A DNA stretch of 64,000 nt, from the NCBI GenBank assembly GCA_001465935.1, contig LNKV01000038.1, forward strand, positions 194,176 to 258,175, given 5' to 3'. Under the pieces are notes generated by a model. The model was given only the letters and a program-made list of their open reading frames with translations, was not told the origin of the DNA and searched no databases. The position numbers were made by a program, and so were the translations under genes. This document shows positions 12,480-22,705 of the stretch, piece after piece. Within the stretch, counting starts at the first letter, position 1, and each line of letters opens with the position of its first letter. Source of the DNA: Clarireedia homoeocarpa. Taxonomy: Eukaryota > Ascomycota > Leotiomycetes > Helotiales > Rutstroemiaceae.

Positions 12480-14266
12480 TTAAAGAGTATAGTTCTTGAG
12501 CCATTTGTTGAGGAAGTTCAATGAAGCTTCTGGTTGATCCATTGGGACCATGTGACCAGCACCGAAGACGCGGGCAAAGGTGAAGTTGCCACTGCTCTTG
12601 AAAGTACCAGTCTTGTCACCGCTCTCGAGCTTGAGGTCATTGACTTTGGCATCGTTGAAGCCCTTCTGTCCGGGCCATTCGAGAGCTTCGGTCCAGGCTT
12701 GGTTTCCGAGCCAGTTGCAAATGTAGTCGGCATCACCAGCATAGATCAAAACTGGGATCTCTTCAAGAATGCTTGGAACCAATCTGTGGAAAGGTTGCAT
12801 CCAGTCACCTTGGAAAAGGAAGTTTCGGTTGATGTCAAAGTTACAGCTGTCATAACTGCTGACTTCGACGCCGAGCTCTTTCTGGACTTCAGGCTTGTTC
12901 AAGAACTCACTGATCCATCCAAGAGCAGAGTAGCACAAGTTGCTGCTATCTTCGCACTTGCCACGGATGTCGTAAACGTTCTATCGGACGTCAGCAAAGG
13001 GGAAAATCAGAAGATGGAGAATTTAACATACCTGTCCAGTTCGTTGATAGGGTCCAATCATGGCGTTGTTGCAGTAAATGCTTGCAGGAACGCAAGACCA
13101 AACACTCTGGCTGTCATAGCAGTTTTGGATCAGGCTTTGGCAGCGAGGAAGTGCGTTGTCCATGGCTTGACATTCACTCTCACTGAGGACGGCTGGATAT
13201 CCACCCTTTCCGCAAGCCATTGGTCTGTAGTGCTCGTATTGTGTGAGGCCATCGGTCAATCCGTTACCGATAAGAATAGATTTGAGGTTGATGTTGCGCT
13301 TCTTGTGAGACAAGATTTCGGAGGTGAAAACGGGAATATAGTGACCGGCATAAGATTCACCAGCAATGTGGAAATCTTGTTTCGCATACTCAGGGAATTG
13401 TTTGAAGAACAAAGTCAGAAGAGCATAAACATCCTTGCCAGCAGCAATGGTGTTGCTAACCGATCCACCACTGTATGAGTATCCAACGTTGACGGGTTGA
13501 TCGAGGAAGATCACGGAAGCATTGGCGTTCCATGAGTATGGGTTGTTGTGAAGCTTGAGCTTCTGATCGATCGAGGAGGGACCGAGTTCGAGGAAAAGAC
13601 CAGTCAATGATGAACATCCAGGTCCACCATTTAACCACAATACTACGGGGTCGTTCTTGGGGTCGTTGCGTGACTCGAAGAACCCTAAGATTGGTTAGCT
13701 ATGAAATCCACCAAAGATGATAGGATAGCGACAGCGCCTGATGTGCCGAGCTGGAAAAGAATGAAAACAATAAACCTACAATAAAACAAATGCTTATCGT
13801 TCTCCTCGTCATCCAAGTAACCGCTGTACTGCTTAACGGTATCAACACCAAGCTTCGAAGGATCAACCTTCTTAGCTCTCATGTTGTACTTTTCAAGCTT
13901 TCCATCAATCTCGCGCTCCTTCTCGCCATTGGCATTCTCTACCCAGACGCTCTGGATATCTGCACCTTTGACTACGTAGTCCCAGGCGCTATCGGGCTTC
14001 CTTGTGTGTGGCTTTGGGGCTGAGAAGAAGGTAGCGGCATCCATTGCCTCCGGGAAGAGCGTAGCAACTTCATCCCAGATGGCTCTGGCATCTGCAGTCA
14101 TTTCTTTCATGGAGCCTGTGAGATGACTCAGAGAGTCCATGGACTTGTGCCAGGCATCAGAGACTGGCTTTGCCGCTTCTTGAAACGGGTTCTTAAGCAC
14201 CTGCTGTTGCGGCGAGATAGCTGCCGAAGCCGCGCCCACAAGGACGGTGGATGCGAGGAGCTTCAT
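12480..14266 (-). CDS. Carboxypeptidase Y (vacuolar serine carboxypeptidase)
   Basis: Vacuolar S10 carboxypeptidase made as a preproenzyme. Exons 14266-13780, 13684-13032 and 12980-12480 (introns 95 and 51 nt) give 546 aa. A signal peptide (MKLLASTVLVGAASA) precedes a long propeptide; mature sequence begins near KYNMRAKKVDPSKLGVDTVKQYSGY. Catalytic triad: Ser273 in HIAGESYAGHY, Asp465 in AGDADYICNW, His523 in GAGHMVPMDQP. The substrate-binding WLNGGPGCSSLTGLF motif with its Cys and several further cysteines fit the family. The close match to fungal carboxypeptidase Y (PRC1/cpyA type) in length, propeptide and motifs makes the call strong. It is divergent from SDO1 across about 1 kb of repeat-rich DNA. 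Confidence 0.95.
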
Positions 14267-14480
14267 ATTGGAGATGGAAGATGAAATGAAACTCTAATGG
14301 ATGAGTCTTGATAAAATAGACAAGATGAATGAGGGTTATGATGAGAAGGGGATGGGAGGGTTTAAGAAGGATGGGAGGAAGGGCATGAATTCCGAGGCGG
14401 TAACACGGGGTAGCAAGGAGCATAAGTTGTTAGGGTAACCATGAGCTACCCAAGGTGCTGATAGGCTCGTGATTGATTAC

Positions 14481-14632
14481 GTAGGTGTAGGGTGGAGGGT
14501 GTAGGTGGAGGGTGGAGGTGGAGGGTGGAGGTGTAGGGTTGTAGGTGTAGGGTGTATGTAGGTGTAGGGTGTAGGTGTAGGAGAAGATGTAGGAGGTGTA
14601 GGTGTAGGTGAAGGTGTAGGGGTTGAGGTCTT
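14481..14632. repeat. GTAGGTGTAGGG / GGTGGAG minisatellite
   Basis: About 150 bp of imperfect G-rich direct repeats built from GTAGGTGTAGGG and GGTGGAG units, all G-rich on the plus strand. Visible by eye; unit boundaries are irregular. It lies in the divergent promoter region. Confidence 0.85.
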
Positions 14633-14756
14633 ATCCAGCTACCGACTCATTGGCGGTGCCACTTTGATTTTATCCTGAAGCGTCACTGGAGTCTCACAAT
14701 TGACGCAGCTTGCAGAACCAACAATCCCTAGGGGATATTGAAATGCCATGGGCTTT

Positions 14757-14794
14757 TGTGCTGTGCTGTGCTGTGCTGTGCTGTGCTGTGCTGT
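14757..14794. repeat. (CTGTG)n pentanucleotide repeat
   Basis: Six perfect CTGTG units plus flanking partial copies. Confidence 0.9.
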
Positions 14795-15291
14795 CAACTC
14801 CGCGGGTACCTTGACAGCCACACCAGCCTCTTTCTTGCCAAAGTCATCCTGCGTCGACAAAGGCTGCCTGCCATTTGACAACGCGCTTTGGCTTGCAGAC
14901 AAGCTTCCATGACTCGATGTCGGAGCTCCAATGAAAGGACCCGCGGAATGCTTCACAGTTGTATTAGTCCATCCAAGTTATTCTTTTAATGCAATTATAA
15001 CGGGAATTGTGACATTGGGACATTTGTGACATTATACATTGCACATTGTACACCTGAGTGAGCCATCCGCATCGCATTGCCCTCTCCAGTCAGATAAGAT
15101 AAGCGTAGAAACATGCGTAGAAACATGCGGAGAATTTAGATTGCCTACAAGATTCAGTGGGGTTCAAGTCAGCGCAGTTCGGTTGAAAATCTTCATACTC
15201 TCATTAAGAAAATCGCGACCTCACCCTAACATTTTTTTTTTCATTAAAAAAAATAAAATAAAATAAAAACTGAGAGCGCCTTACCTCCACG

Positions 15292-16221
15292 ATGCCTATT
15301 AATCAGCCCTCCAACCAGATCAAGCTCACCAACGTCTCGCTCGTGCGCTACAAGAAGGCCAAAAAGCGCTTCGAAATAGCCTGTTATAAGAACAAAGTCT
15401 TAGAATGGCGATCCGGTATTGAGAAAGATCTCGACAATGTACTCCAAATCCCAAACGTTTTCCTGAATGTCTCGAAAGGACAGACCGCGCCAAATGCCGA
15501 TCTTGCGAAAGCCTTTGGACCCGGTGTTCCCGTCCAAGATATCATTCTCGAGATCCTGAACAAGGGAGAACTGCAGGTGGGAGAAAAAGAAAGACATGCA
15601 CAATTAGAACGGGTACATAACGAAGTGGTGGGAATAGTTGCAAGTAAACTAGTGGATCCAAAGACCAAGAGAGTCTATACAACGGGTATGATTGAGAAGG
15701 CCCTGGAGATGTTGAGTTCGCAAGGGTCGCAAGCGCAGCAGGACAAGCCCGCAGGAAGTGGCACCGGTACACCTATAACAGGAGAGGATGGCGAAGGAAA
15801 GCCCAAGGCCAAAGAGCATGCGTGGACGGGCGTGGTGGCGACGAAGAGCGCAAAGAGTCAGGCCTTGGAGGCTATGAAAGCATTGATTGCACATCAACCT
15901 ATACCTGTCGCAAGGGCGCGAATGAGGTTGCGCATTACATTACCTACCAAGATCTTGAAGCAGGCGGTCAAGTCGACTGCGCCAAAATCTGCGGATGCAG
16001 AAACTGACGATGGAGACGACAAGGCGAAAGGAACAGTCAAGGATCGGGTGCTAGGATATGTAGAACAGGTAGAAACTCAAGATGTCATGGGGTCAGAATG
16101 GGAGGTGGTGGGATTTGTGGAACCCGGTGCCTTTAAGGCCCTTGGGGATTTCATTAGTACCGAGACAAAGGGTCAAGGAAGGGTGGAAGTATTAGACATG
16201 GCTGTTACTCACGAAGACTAG
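15292..16221 (+). CDS. SDO1: Ribosome maturation factor SDO1 (SBDS family)
   Basis: SBDS-family protein that, with the GTPase Efl1, releases the anti-association factor Tif6/eIF6 from late 60S subunits in the cytoplasm. Single exon, 309 aa. The N-terminal FYSH domain is plain: INQPSNQIKLTNVSLVRYKK, then RFEIACYKNKVLEWRSGIEKDLDNV and the VFLNVSKGQ segment. Domain II runs from about residue 100 (ERHAQLERVHNEVVGIVASK, then DPKTKRVYTTGMIEKAL). A low-complexity Gly/Gln/Lys insert at about 140-180 separates it from the C-terminal domain (PIPVARARMRLRITLP) and explains the length above the roughly 250 aa of yeast. The start ATG has a good context after a long A/T-rich leader. It neighbours two ribosomal protein genes but is transcribed independently. 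Confidence 0.93.
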   Translation: MPINQPSNQIKLTNVSLVRYKKAKKRFEIACYKNKVLEWRSGIEKDLDNVLQIPNVFLNVSKGQTAPNADLAKAFGPGVPVQDIILEILNKGELQVGEKERHAQLERVHNEVVGIVASKLVDPKTKRVYTTGMIEKALEMLSSQGSQAQQDKPAGSGTGTPITGEDGEGKPKAKEHAWTGVVATKSAKSQALEAMKALIAHQPIPVARARMRLRITLPTKILKQAVKSTAPKSADAETDDGDDKAKGTVKDRVLGYVEQVETQDVMGSEWEVVGFVEPGAFKALGDFISTETKGQGRVEVLDMAVTHED

Positions 16222-16705
16222 GAGCATTGGGGGTGAATACATAACTAGGCTAGGTGTATTAGCCGGCATAGAAAGGAGTTATCCGGGCTAATAAAAGTAT
16301 CTTTTATTTATTCCACTACGGCGTATGGTGATAGAGTCATATATGCCGTGCGATGATCTCTTTAACAGATCTGGGGGCTAGTCACGCGGACAGAGTATAT
16401 GTAACTAGCTGGAAGAGCCGGGCCTACAGAACAAAAACATGAAAATATCCCTACTAGCTAATGAACACAAACATGGAGGGAAAGCAAGAGTATACTCTGC
16501 GCAAAAATACAACACCAAGGCTTCTCAAAAGGGCGGCTACAACATTGAGAACACTGTGAATTTATTTTTGTTTCATGAACTGAATGCATTGGTGTACGCC
16601 CAGTAACAGCGTTTTGCTGTGAAAGCCATATCTAGCCATATGTCATGTACCAGTCCATCGCCAAAGCCACACTCCATCCAGCCAAAACCCCAAATCCGCA
16701 CACGC
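16222..16705. other. Convergent 3' region, SDO1 / RPS18
   Basis: Space between the stop codons of two convergent genes; no coding frame seen. Presumed 3' UTRs. Confidence 0.6.
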
Positions 16706-17529
16706 TTAACCTCCCTTCTTCTTGGAAACACCGACAGTCCTTCCTCTACGTCCAGTAGTCTTTGAGTGTTGACCACGAACACGGAGTCCCCAGTAGTGAC
16801 GAAGACCACGATGAGCACGGATCTTCTTCAGGCGCTCTAAATCATCACGGAGCTTGGAGTCGACACCGTTGGCGAGAATCTGAGAGTCTTTGCCATCGAC
16901 GATATCGCGTTGACGATTGAGGAACCAGGTTGGGATCTTGTATTGGGTGGGGTTTTGGATGATGGTAACAATTCGCTCGAGCTCTTCGGAGGTAAGTTCA
17001 CCGGCACTGTACGTTGTTAGTGCTCGCCCCAGTTATCCAGCACAAGAAGTGAAAGTCGTACCGTTTGTTAAGATCGACATCGGCCTTCTTGCAGACCAAG
17101 TTGGAGTAACGACGACCGACACCCTTGATTTTGGTCAAGGCGTACATAACTTTCTATGAACTAATGAGTTTTAATCGCCTTTTGAAGGACTCTAGATTTC
17201 GAGTCTTTGCGTATAGAACGTACTTGCTTTCCCTCAACATTGGTATTCAATAGCTAGTAGATACGTTAGTGATAGCCCATATAATTTATGACAATGGTCG
17301 AAATCGTAAACTTACACGCAGAATGTACTGGAAGTTCGACTTCTCTCCACTGCAAGATGCAATAATCAGTCTCTGAATAACCTCAAAAGCCCATGTCCCC
17401 CAAACGAACACACCCCTCGGGTCTAGAATATACCTCACTCGAGGCAATAACCAATTCTCAAATCCATCAAAATCGCAATCGCAATCGCAATCGAGCTATT
17501 CGAGGGAGGACTCACGTTACGAGAGACAT
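16706..17529 (-). CDS. RPS18: 40S ribosomal protein S18 (uS13)
   Basis: Small-subunit head protein uS13. Exons 17529-17516, 17349-17316, 17253-17224, 17153-17062 and 17006-16706 sum to 156 aa, the usual fungal length. Diagnostic sequence: QYILRLLNTNVEGKQKVMYAL, then TKIKGVGRRYSNLVCKKADV, RLKKIRAHRGLRHYWGLRVR and the C-terminal HSKTTGRRGRTVGVSKKKGG. Four introns, of which the first (166 nt) interrupts after MSLVT; two coding exons are only 34 and 30 nt. No snoRNA boxes were seen in the introns. It is head to head with RPL17, start codons 259 bp apart, and converges with SDO1. Confidence 0.97.
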
Positions 17530-17788
17530 GATGGGCGACGATGTCTCTGATTGTCGAAGTTGGCGTGGAAGATTGAAATTGTTAAAACTCGAAAGTTCAT
17601 AAGGTAAATTGAATGCACGAATGTGCCGACTTTAGCGCGCTTGCCTATATTGGAATAGTACAAGTCATGTGCTTAGGGCAAGAAGTAACAAGCGAAAATG
17701 GCAGGAACGAAATTCTCAGGATCGCAGAATCACGAAATTTCGAGGGCCGACTAACAACAGTACAGCAATCAACCACAACGACGTCAAG
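17530..17788. promoter_or_regulatory. Shared RPS18/RPL17 divergent promoter
   Basis: The 259 bp between the start codons of two divergent ribosomal protein genes must contain both 5' UTRs and both core promoters. I see an AGGGC-containing element twice (CTTAGGGCAAG and GAGGGCCGAC), but did not recognise a named binding site. Co-regulation through this segment is inference. Confidence 0.6.
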
Positions 17789-18732
17789 ATGGTAGGTCGA
17801 TACACTTTTCCTTGCGGTTATTACGGCCATCCAATTGTTCCGGTTTAATTGCGACAATTGAATCTCAAAAACTCGACTGCGGGAATTGTTCGTTACTTTG
17901 GACTTGGAGATATCCAGTATATCTTCAAGCAGGAATTTTGAAGAACCTATGGGACATCTCTTTACCAAACTTTCCACTGACTTATCTCCTTTCATAGGTC
18001 CGTTACGCTGCTACAGAAATCGCTCCGGGTCCGTTTTATCTATATCATTATTTTAGTAGATCGCATACTGATGTTGATTTACAGCCAAGTCGGCCAGAGC
18101 TCGCGGAGCCTACCTTCGAGTTTCTTTCAAGAACACCAGGGAAACAGCGCAGGCTATAAACGGATGGAAGCTGCAGCGGGCCGTGAAGTTTCTTGAGAAC
18201 GTCCTAGAGCACAAGGAGGCTGTCGCGATGAGAAGATATGCTGGAGGAACCGGACGTGCTGCTCAAGGTATGTCCTTGGACAGCGAACAGCAGCAGCCAC
18301 AATGAACTCTAGGCTAACGACCTCTGATAGGCAAGCAATTCGGTGTTTCCCGTGCTAGATGGCCAGTTAAGTCTGCTGAGTTCCTCTTGGGTCTCTTGAA
18401 GAACGCCGAGGCAAACGCAGACACCAAGGGTCTCGACACCGGAAACCTGATCGTCAAGCACATCCAAGTCAACCAGGCCCCTAAGCAACGTCGACGAACA
18501 TACCGCGCTCATGGTCGTGTAAGTTTTGATAAATTCCACCATTCGTGAAAATTAACCCGGGCTAACACATAATTAGATCAACCCATACATGTCAAATCCT
18601 TGCCACATCGAATTGATCTTGACCGAAGGAGAGGAGGTTGTTCAGAAGTCGGAGGCTGTTGTTGGACGTGAGGCACACTTGAGCTCGAGACAACGTGGTG
18701 CTCGCATTCGTCGTGCTATCACTGCTGCATAG
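17789..18732 (+). CDS. RPL17: 60S ribosomal protein L17 (uL22)
   Basis: Large-subunit protein uL22, lining the peptide exit tunnel. Exons 17789-17791, 17998-18028, 18085-18267, 18331-18518 and 18577-18732 give 186 aa. The first coding exon is just the ATG: AAGATG is followed at once by GTAGGT, and the 206-nt intron ends TTCATAG before GTCCGTTACGC. Diagnostic protein sequence: VRYAATEIAPAKSARARGAY, LRVSFKNTRETAQAINGWKL, AGGTGRAAQGKQFGVSRARW and QAPKQRRRTYRAHGRINPYM. The second donor reads GTCCGT, an unusual but frame-preserving site. All phases sum correctly. Divergent from RPS18. Confidence 0.96.
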
Positions 18733-19336
18733 ATGTTCTTTTTTATGGCTAGGGTGTTGTGAATGGGCATTGATATGAGGTCATGGAAGGAGCTTCTGTC
18801 TAATGGATGGCTTATACTTTGGTGATATATTTGCTGATCACTTTAAAATGACCAAAAGAAATCTTGCACATTTTCAAAATCCCTTTTGTCTCTGCGTGCT
18901 CCCTGGTTAAGAACACCCTCGGGCTGAACATGCATGGCTTCCCGCATGATGAAATTGATGATAGTTGTGCAAATTATCTCATTACAAGCTAGTGCATTTA
19001 ATTATTCCCACAACCAGCGGTTTAATACATTTGCGTGTTGACTGCCTTGGGGCTAAAGTCAACCAACTCTCAACTCATAATGACACCTTTATATCCTTGT
19101 ACACTCCAATCAATAAAAATATTCTAGTACTGTAGATCCGTCCCATGATTGCCCCTGATAACCTACGTTTGTGTAAAGATGTGATAAGTAAGAGAAAATT
19201 TGGGAGCATATCTGATAAATAGTCAAAATTGGCTCCAGATCCCGCGAGGTTGATAAAATACCAGAAGCAACACAGCCCAGTATAATTACATCCAAGCCAC
19301 AAATTATGTAAATATGGACAGTCTGCATAGCTCCGA
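18733..19336. other. Intergenic, 3' of RPL17 and 3' of the F-box gene
   Basis: Convergent intergenic DNA; no coding sequence supported. Confidence 0.55.
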
Positions 19337-21975
19337 CTAACGACTGTCGTTAAATGTTGGCACGACTTCGATGGATCCATCGAATCGACCTAGACCGGCA
19401 CGGCTGATACCATCAAGTTGTGCCTCGTGCTTCAACTCGGCACGTTCAGGACCCCAGCCGATAGTCATACCCCAGGCGTTCTCCAAGGTACTTGTTTCGA
19501 GATCATCTATGTGATTTGAGATAGTCCCCAACATAGTGTCATTTGGCTTCATCATTATCCCTTCGAGATCGTTGATCCTCTTAGCGATGTGAGCTGTTGA
19601 TGGAATCGGATGCTGGTTGATTGGCTCGTCAAGTGTAGTTTGATCGAAGTCGAGTGGTAATCGGATATACCCACATGATTTGAATACAAGCGTTCTCAAC
19701 GAAGACTGTTCGCGAAGTGCCGGTGCCTCGCCCATATCACGCGAATATCGTAAGTCTGCTAGTCTGATACCGGGGGTCAAAAGCTCAATACAATCGGCCC
19801 AAGATCCTGTACGAGGATGATCAAGCCAGTTTGGTTGAACTGGCGGATCGTTGTTTGCTGCTACGATTTGAGGAACCACGAGAGGAGGAACAGGAATAGC
19901 CACATTTGGCGGTGCAAAATTTTGTGGATGGCCCAACTGTAACATTATGGCCTGCGCAACTGCATTGTTGTGATGATTTGGGTGTGCAACAGGATGAGGA
20001 TGAACACCTGGAGTGACAGGGGCACTCAAGGAGACGGAATCAAGTGTTAAAGACTGCAGCGAGGCCATCTTAAGGCTTTGGGAAAACTGGTTAAAGATAT
20101 GTGGGCTGAACCAACAGTTCCTCAACGAGAGCTTTTCAACATATGGAAGTGATAGGACGCCAGGCTGTTCAGCTCTGTTGATCATATCCATGGGTTGTGA
20201 CACTACTGGCGCTACTAAAACATGTTGATTCCGAGAAAAGAGGCCAGAAGCGTATTCTCCTCCGCAGAGCCACTCAAAATGTAAGGTTGTGATATTCTTG
20301 CGTTGCGATATCTGCTCATGAAGTAGCTGAAAGACACCACTAGCAGCCGAAGATGGTTGCACTCGGTTGTCCTGAACCCAGCTAGTGGGAAGCTTGACAA
20401 CATCACGCCAATCTGGTATTATAGCCAGAGTCAGAGTTTTAAGGCCGGGTAGACTATCCCAGAAATCGTTGCGACGAAGAATCGGTAAGTGCCTGTTAGG
20501 TAAGCGTGCTACCGTAAGGGTTTGAATGTTGACAAATGTGGATGGATTATCGATAATGGCAATTGCGTATGATTGCATGAAAGCTCGCTGGGCCCATTCA
20601 AGTTCAAGTAGCATTTCCTTCTGAGCGCTAGTGAGGTCGTTCGGTTTCAAGGGGTAGTTATCGGGCTTCGATCTAGCATTTTTGGTGGCAGCTGGAAAAG
20701 GTCGTTCGTCGTCATTGTCATCGATATCATCGTCGGAACGATAGCCTGTAGCACCAGTAGCTTCATTTTGACCCCTTGTAGTGGTGCTTGCCGAGGCACC
20801 AAAGTTATCATCTGGAAGGGTATCAAGACCCGAAAGATCACTGTCTTGCCAGGAAAAGGGCATCCCTGTAGGCGTATCCGCGCGTGCCTGATCATCTGAC
20901 TGTTCGTCGTCCCCCAGAAGCATGCCTAGGGAGTTCTCTAATATTTCACCATTATATCCTGCTTCCCGTAACATTCTTTGCAGAACGGAATAGCGGGATT
21001 GAGCAACATCACGACTCGAGCTACCAACAGCGAATCGTAGCCGGTTTGCTGGAAATGGTGAAGCTGCTTTTCCACCTTTCGCGCTTTTCGGTTGCGGCTC
21101 TGGCGCAAATCTTGATGAACCGAATACTACAACTTTCTCACCCCGCTCAACAACTTTTGGGTTGGTATCTGGACCTGACAGCCACCCTAAACCACCGTCA
21201 ATAGACAGTCCTAGCTCCGTCGCCTTTGTCATGTAGCGCAAGGCTTTCGCCATCGTTCTGGTTTCGTCTGCCGTTTGTTCGAGACCCTCAAGTTGAGCAT
21301 ATCTGTTGTACTTTTTGAATGGCCATTTGTAGATGCCCCAAAAAGATGTTATAGTATCATGATCGTTTTTCGGTGGAGGCTTCGTCAACTTTTCCATGTC
21401 AAACTCGAACGCTGTGCGAGAAGTAAGCTGGCTGCAATTCCTGTGTTCCCTTTGATGGACACTCACACATTGCAAAACGGTTTATATGCCGGCCAAATCC
21501 TTGATAATGTCAGCTATATCGATCCAAGAAAAAGCTACCTTTTGTGAGTACCTTGAAATACGCGCATGCCTTTATCCTGAAGCATGATTGATCCCCGCAA
21601 TCTCTCATCTCCTAAAACCTGCGGTGCTTGATTAAGGGAAGGTTCTGGGGTAATGCCATATATCTCCGGCTTGAAAGGAACAACGACCACCCTAAACAAA
21701 TATTCTGACACTTTCTTCTCGAATTCTTTATTGACGAGTCGCATGTTCTGTATAGCAGACCGGGGGAGGTAGGATATAATCATAGTGAAAAGTTCCGGGG
21801 GAATTCGTTCCGCAGGCCATATAATGTCACCTACTCTGTCAGTAACTTGAGATAGTGTCTTGCCAGCTCTTGCAGACTCACCAGATGTTGTCGCTACCTT
21901 TTCCTTGCCTTTCCTGGAGTTTGAAGCCATTGCGCAACTTCCTCTAGTCTTGCGCCGTTTTGTTGGAGAAGACAT
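19337..21975 (-). CDS. F-box domain protein, uncharacterised
   Basis: Likely substrate-recognition subunit of an SCF ubiquitin ligase. Exons 21975-21552 and 21411-19337 (intron 140 nt, GTACTC...GCACAG) give 832 aa. The N-terminus is basic (MSSPTKRRKTRG), followed by an F-box at about residues 55-105: RIPPELFTMIISYLPRSAIQ, then MRLVNKEFEKKVSEYLFRVV. The remainder shows scattered leucine-rich stretches (FVNIQTLTVARLPNRHLPIL; LPYVEKLSLRNCWFS; LQSLTLDSVSL) and an acidic low-complexity segment (SDDDIDDNDDERPFP), consistent with an irregular LRR-like region such as fungal F-box proteins have. I chose the first ATG; upstream in-frame sequence starts only with a GTG codon. The splice choice is the one that joins the two frames, since upstream reading in the exon 2 frame meets a stop. 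Substrate unknown. Confidence 0.75.
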
Positions 21976-22705
21976 GTGGATTTTATGTAGGAACCTCCCA
22001 AGTCCCACTCACCGAATCAACACGCCCCCAAGACAATAACCAACTTTGAGAAGGAAGGAAAATAGAATAATTGTAATAGAGAAGAAGGCGCAACCGAAGG
22101 ATAGACACTCTTGTGGATTAGTAGCGTGGATTTAGAGAGAACCGGCAATTATGGCTAGAGCCAATGATAAGGACGATTAACGGGAGAATCTGTACAACCA
22201 AAAGTCTCGAATTAAGAGAAGACGTAGAAAAGGTGTCAAACCATAGCTATTGGATTTGCGCATGCGATACCTGTGAACATGAATGAAGGTCTGCAGATAT
22301 TCGATCGTGTGGTAAATTATAAATTGTTTCAAAGGTCCTGGTATGTACCATTCGGCCCCTCTCGGAACGTCATTGTAGGTCTAGTCTATTGAACGCCCTC
22401 ACATTTTACCCCAGGTCTTTCAGCCTCCGCCGCTGTTGATGCCTACAATTCAAGGCATTAAATACGCCAAGATATACTGTAGCACCACCAAAGACTGGAT
22501 TTTCTACATCAGACCACGTCATGTCCTCGCAAATTATCTCTTTACCTCCATTTAGGTATACAAAAGTACTCTAATAGCCACTGCCGTACTTCGATCATCT
22601 TGCTTATGCTGCAAGTGCATCACATTTGTCGATATATATCATAGCAGTCGTCGACAGCCGTGATGGGTACAGTCTACCCACGGAAACCATTGGTTGCGAT
22701 TCTCG
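21976..22705. other. Intergenic, promoter of the F-box gene
   Basis: No supportable coding frame; presumed promoter and leader of the F-box gene and 3' flank of the next minus-strand gene. Confidence 0.55.

Larger units (their letters stand above)
14267..15291. other. Divergent promoter region, carboxypeptidase Y / SDO1
   Basis: No gene supported. Holds two tandem-repeat tracts (14481-14632 and 14757-14794) and a duplicated GTAGAAACATGCG around 15106-15130. Both flanking genes start here, so promoters of both are expected inside. Confidence 0.6.

Noticed and set aside
12534..13478. 314-codon plus-strand open frame
   Set aside because: Antisense shadow of carboxypeptidase Y exons 2 and 3; its product has no family features.
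17792..17997. RPL17 first intron as host of a box C/D snoRNA
   Set aside because: A CTGA-like D box occurs near the 3' end but no RTGATGA C box was found at the other end.
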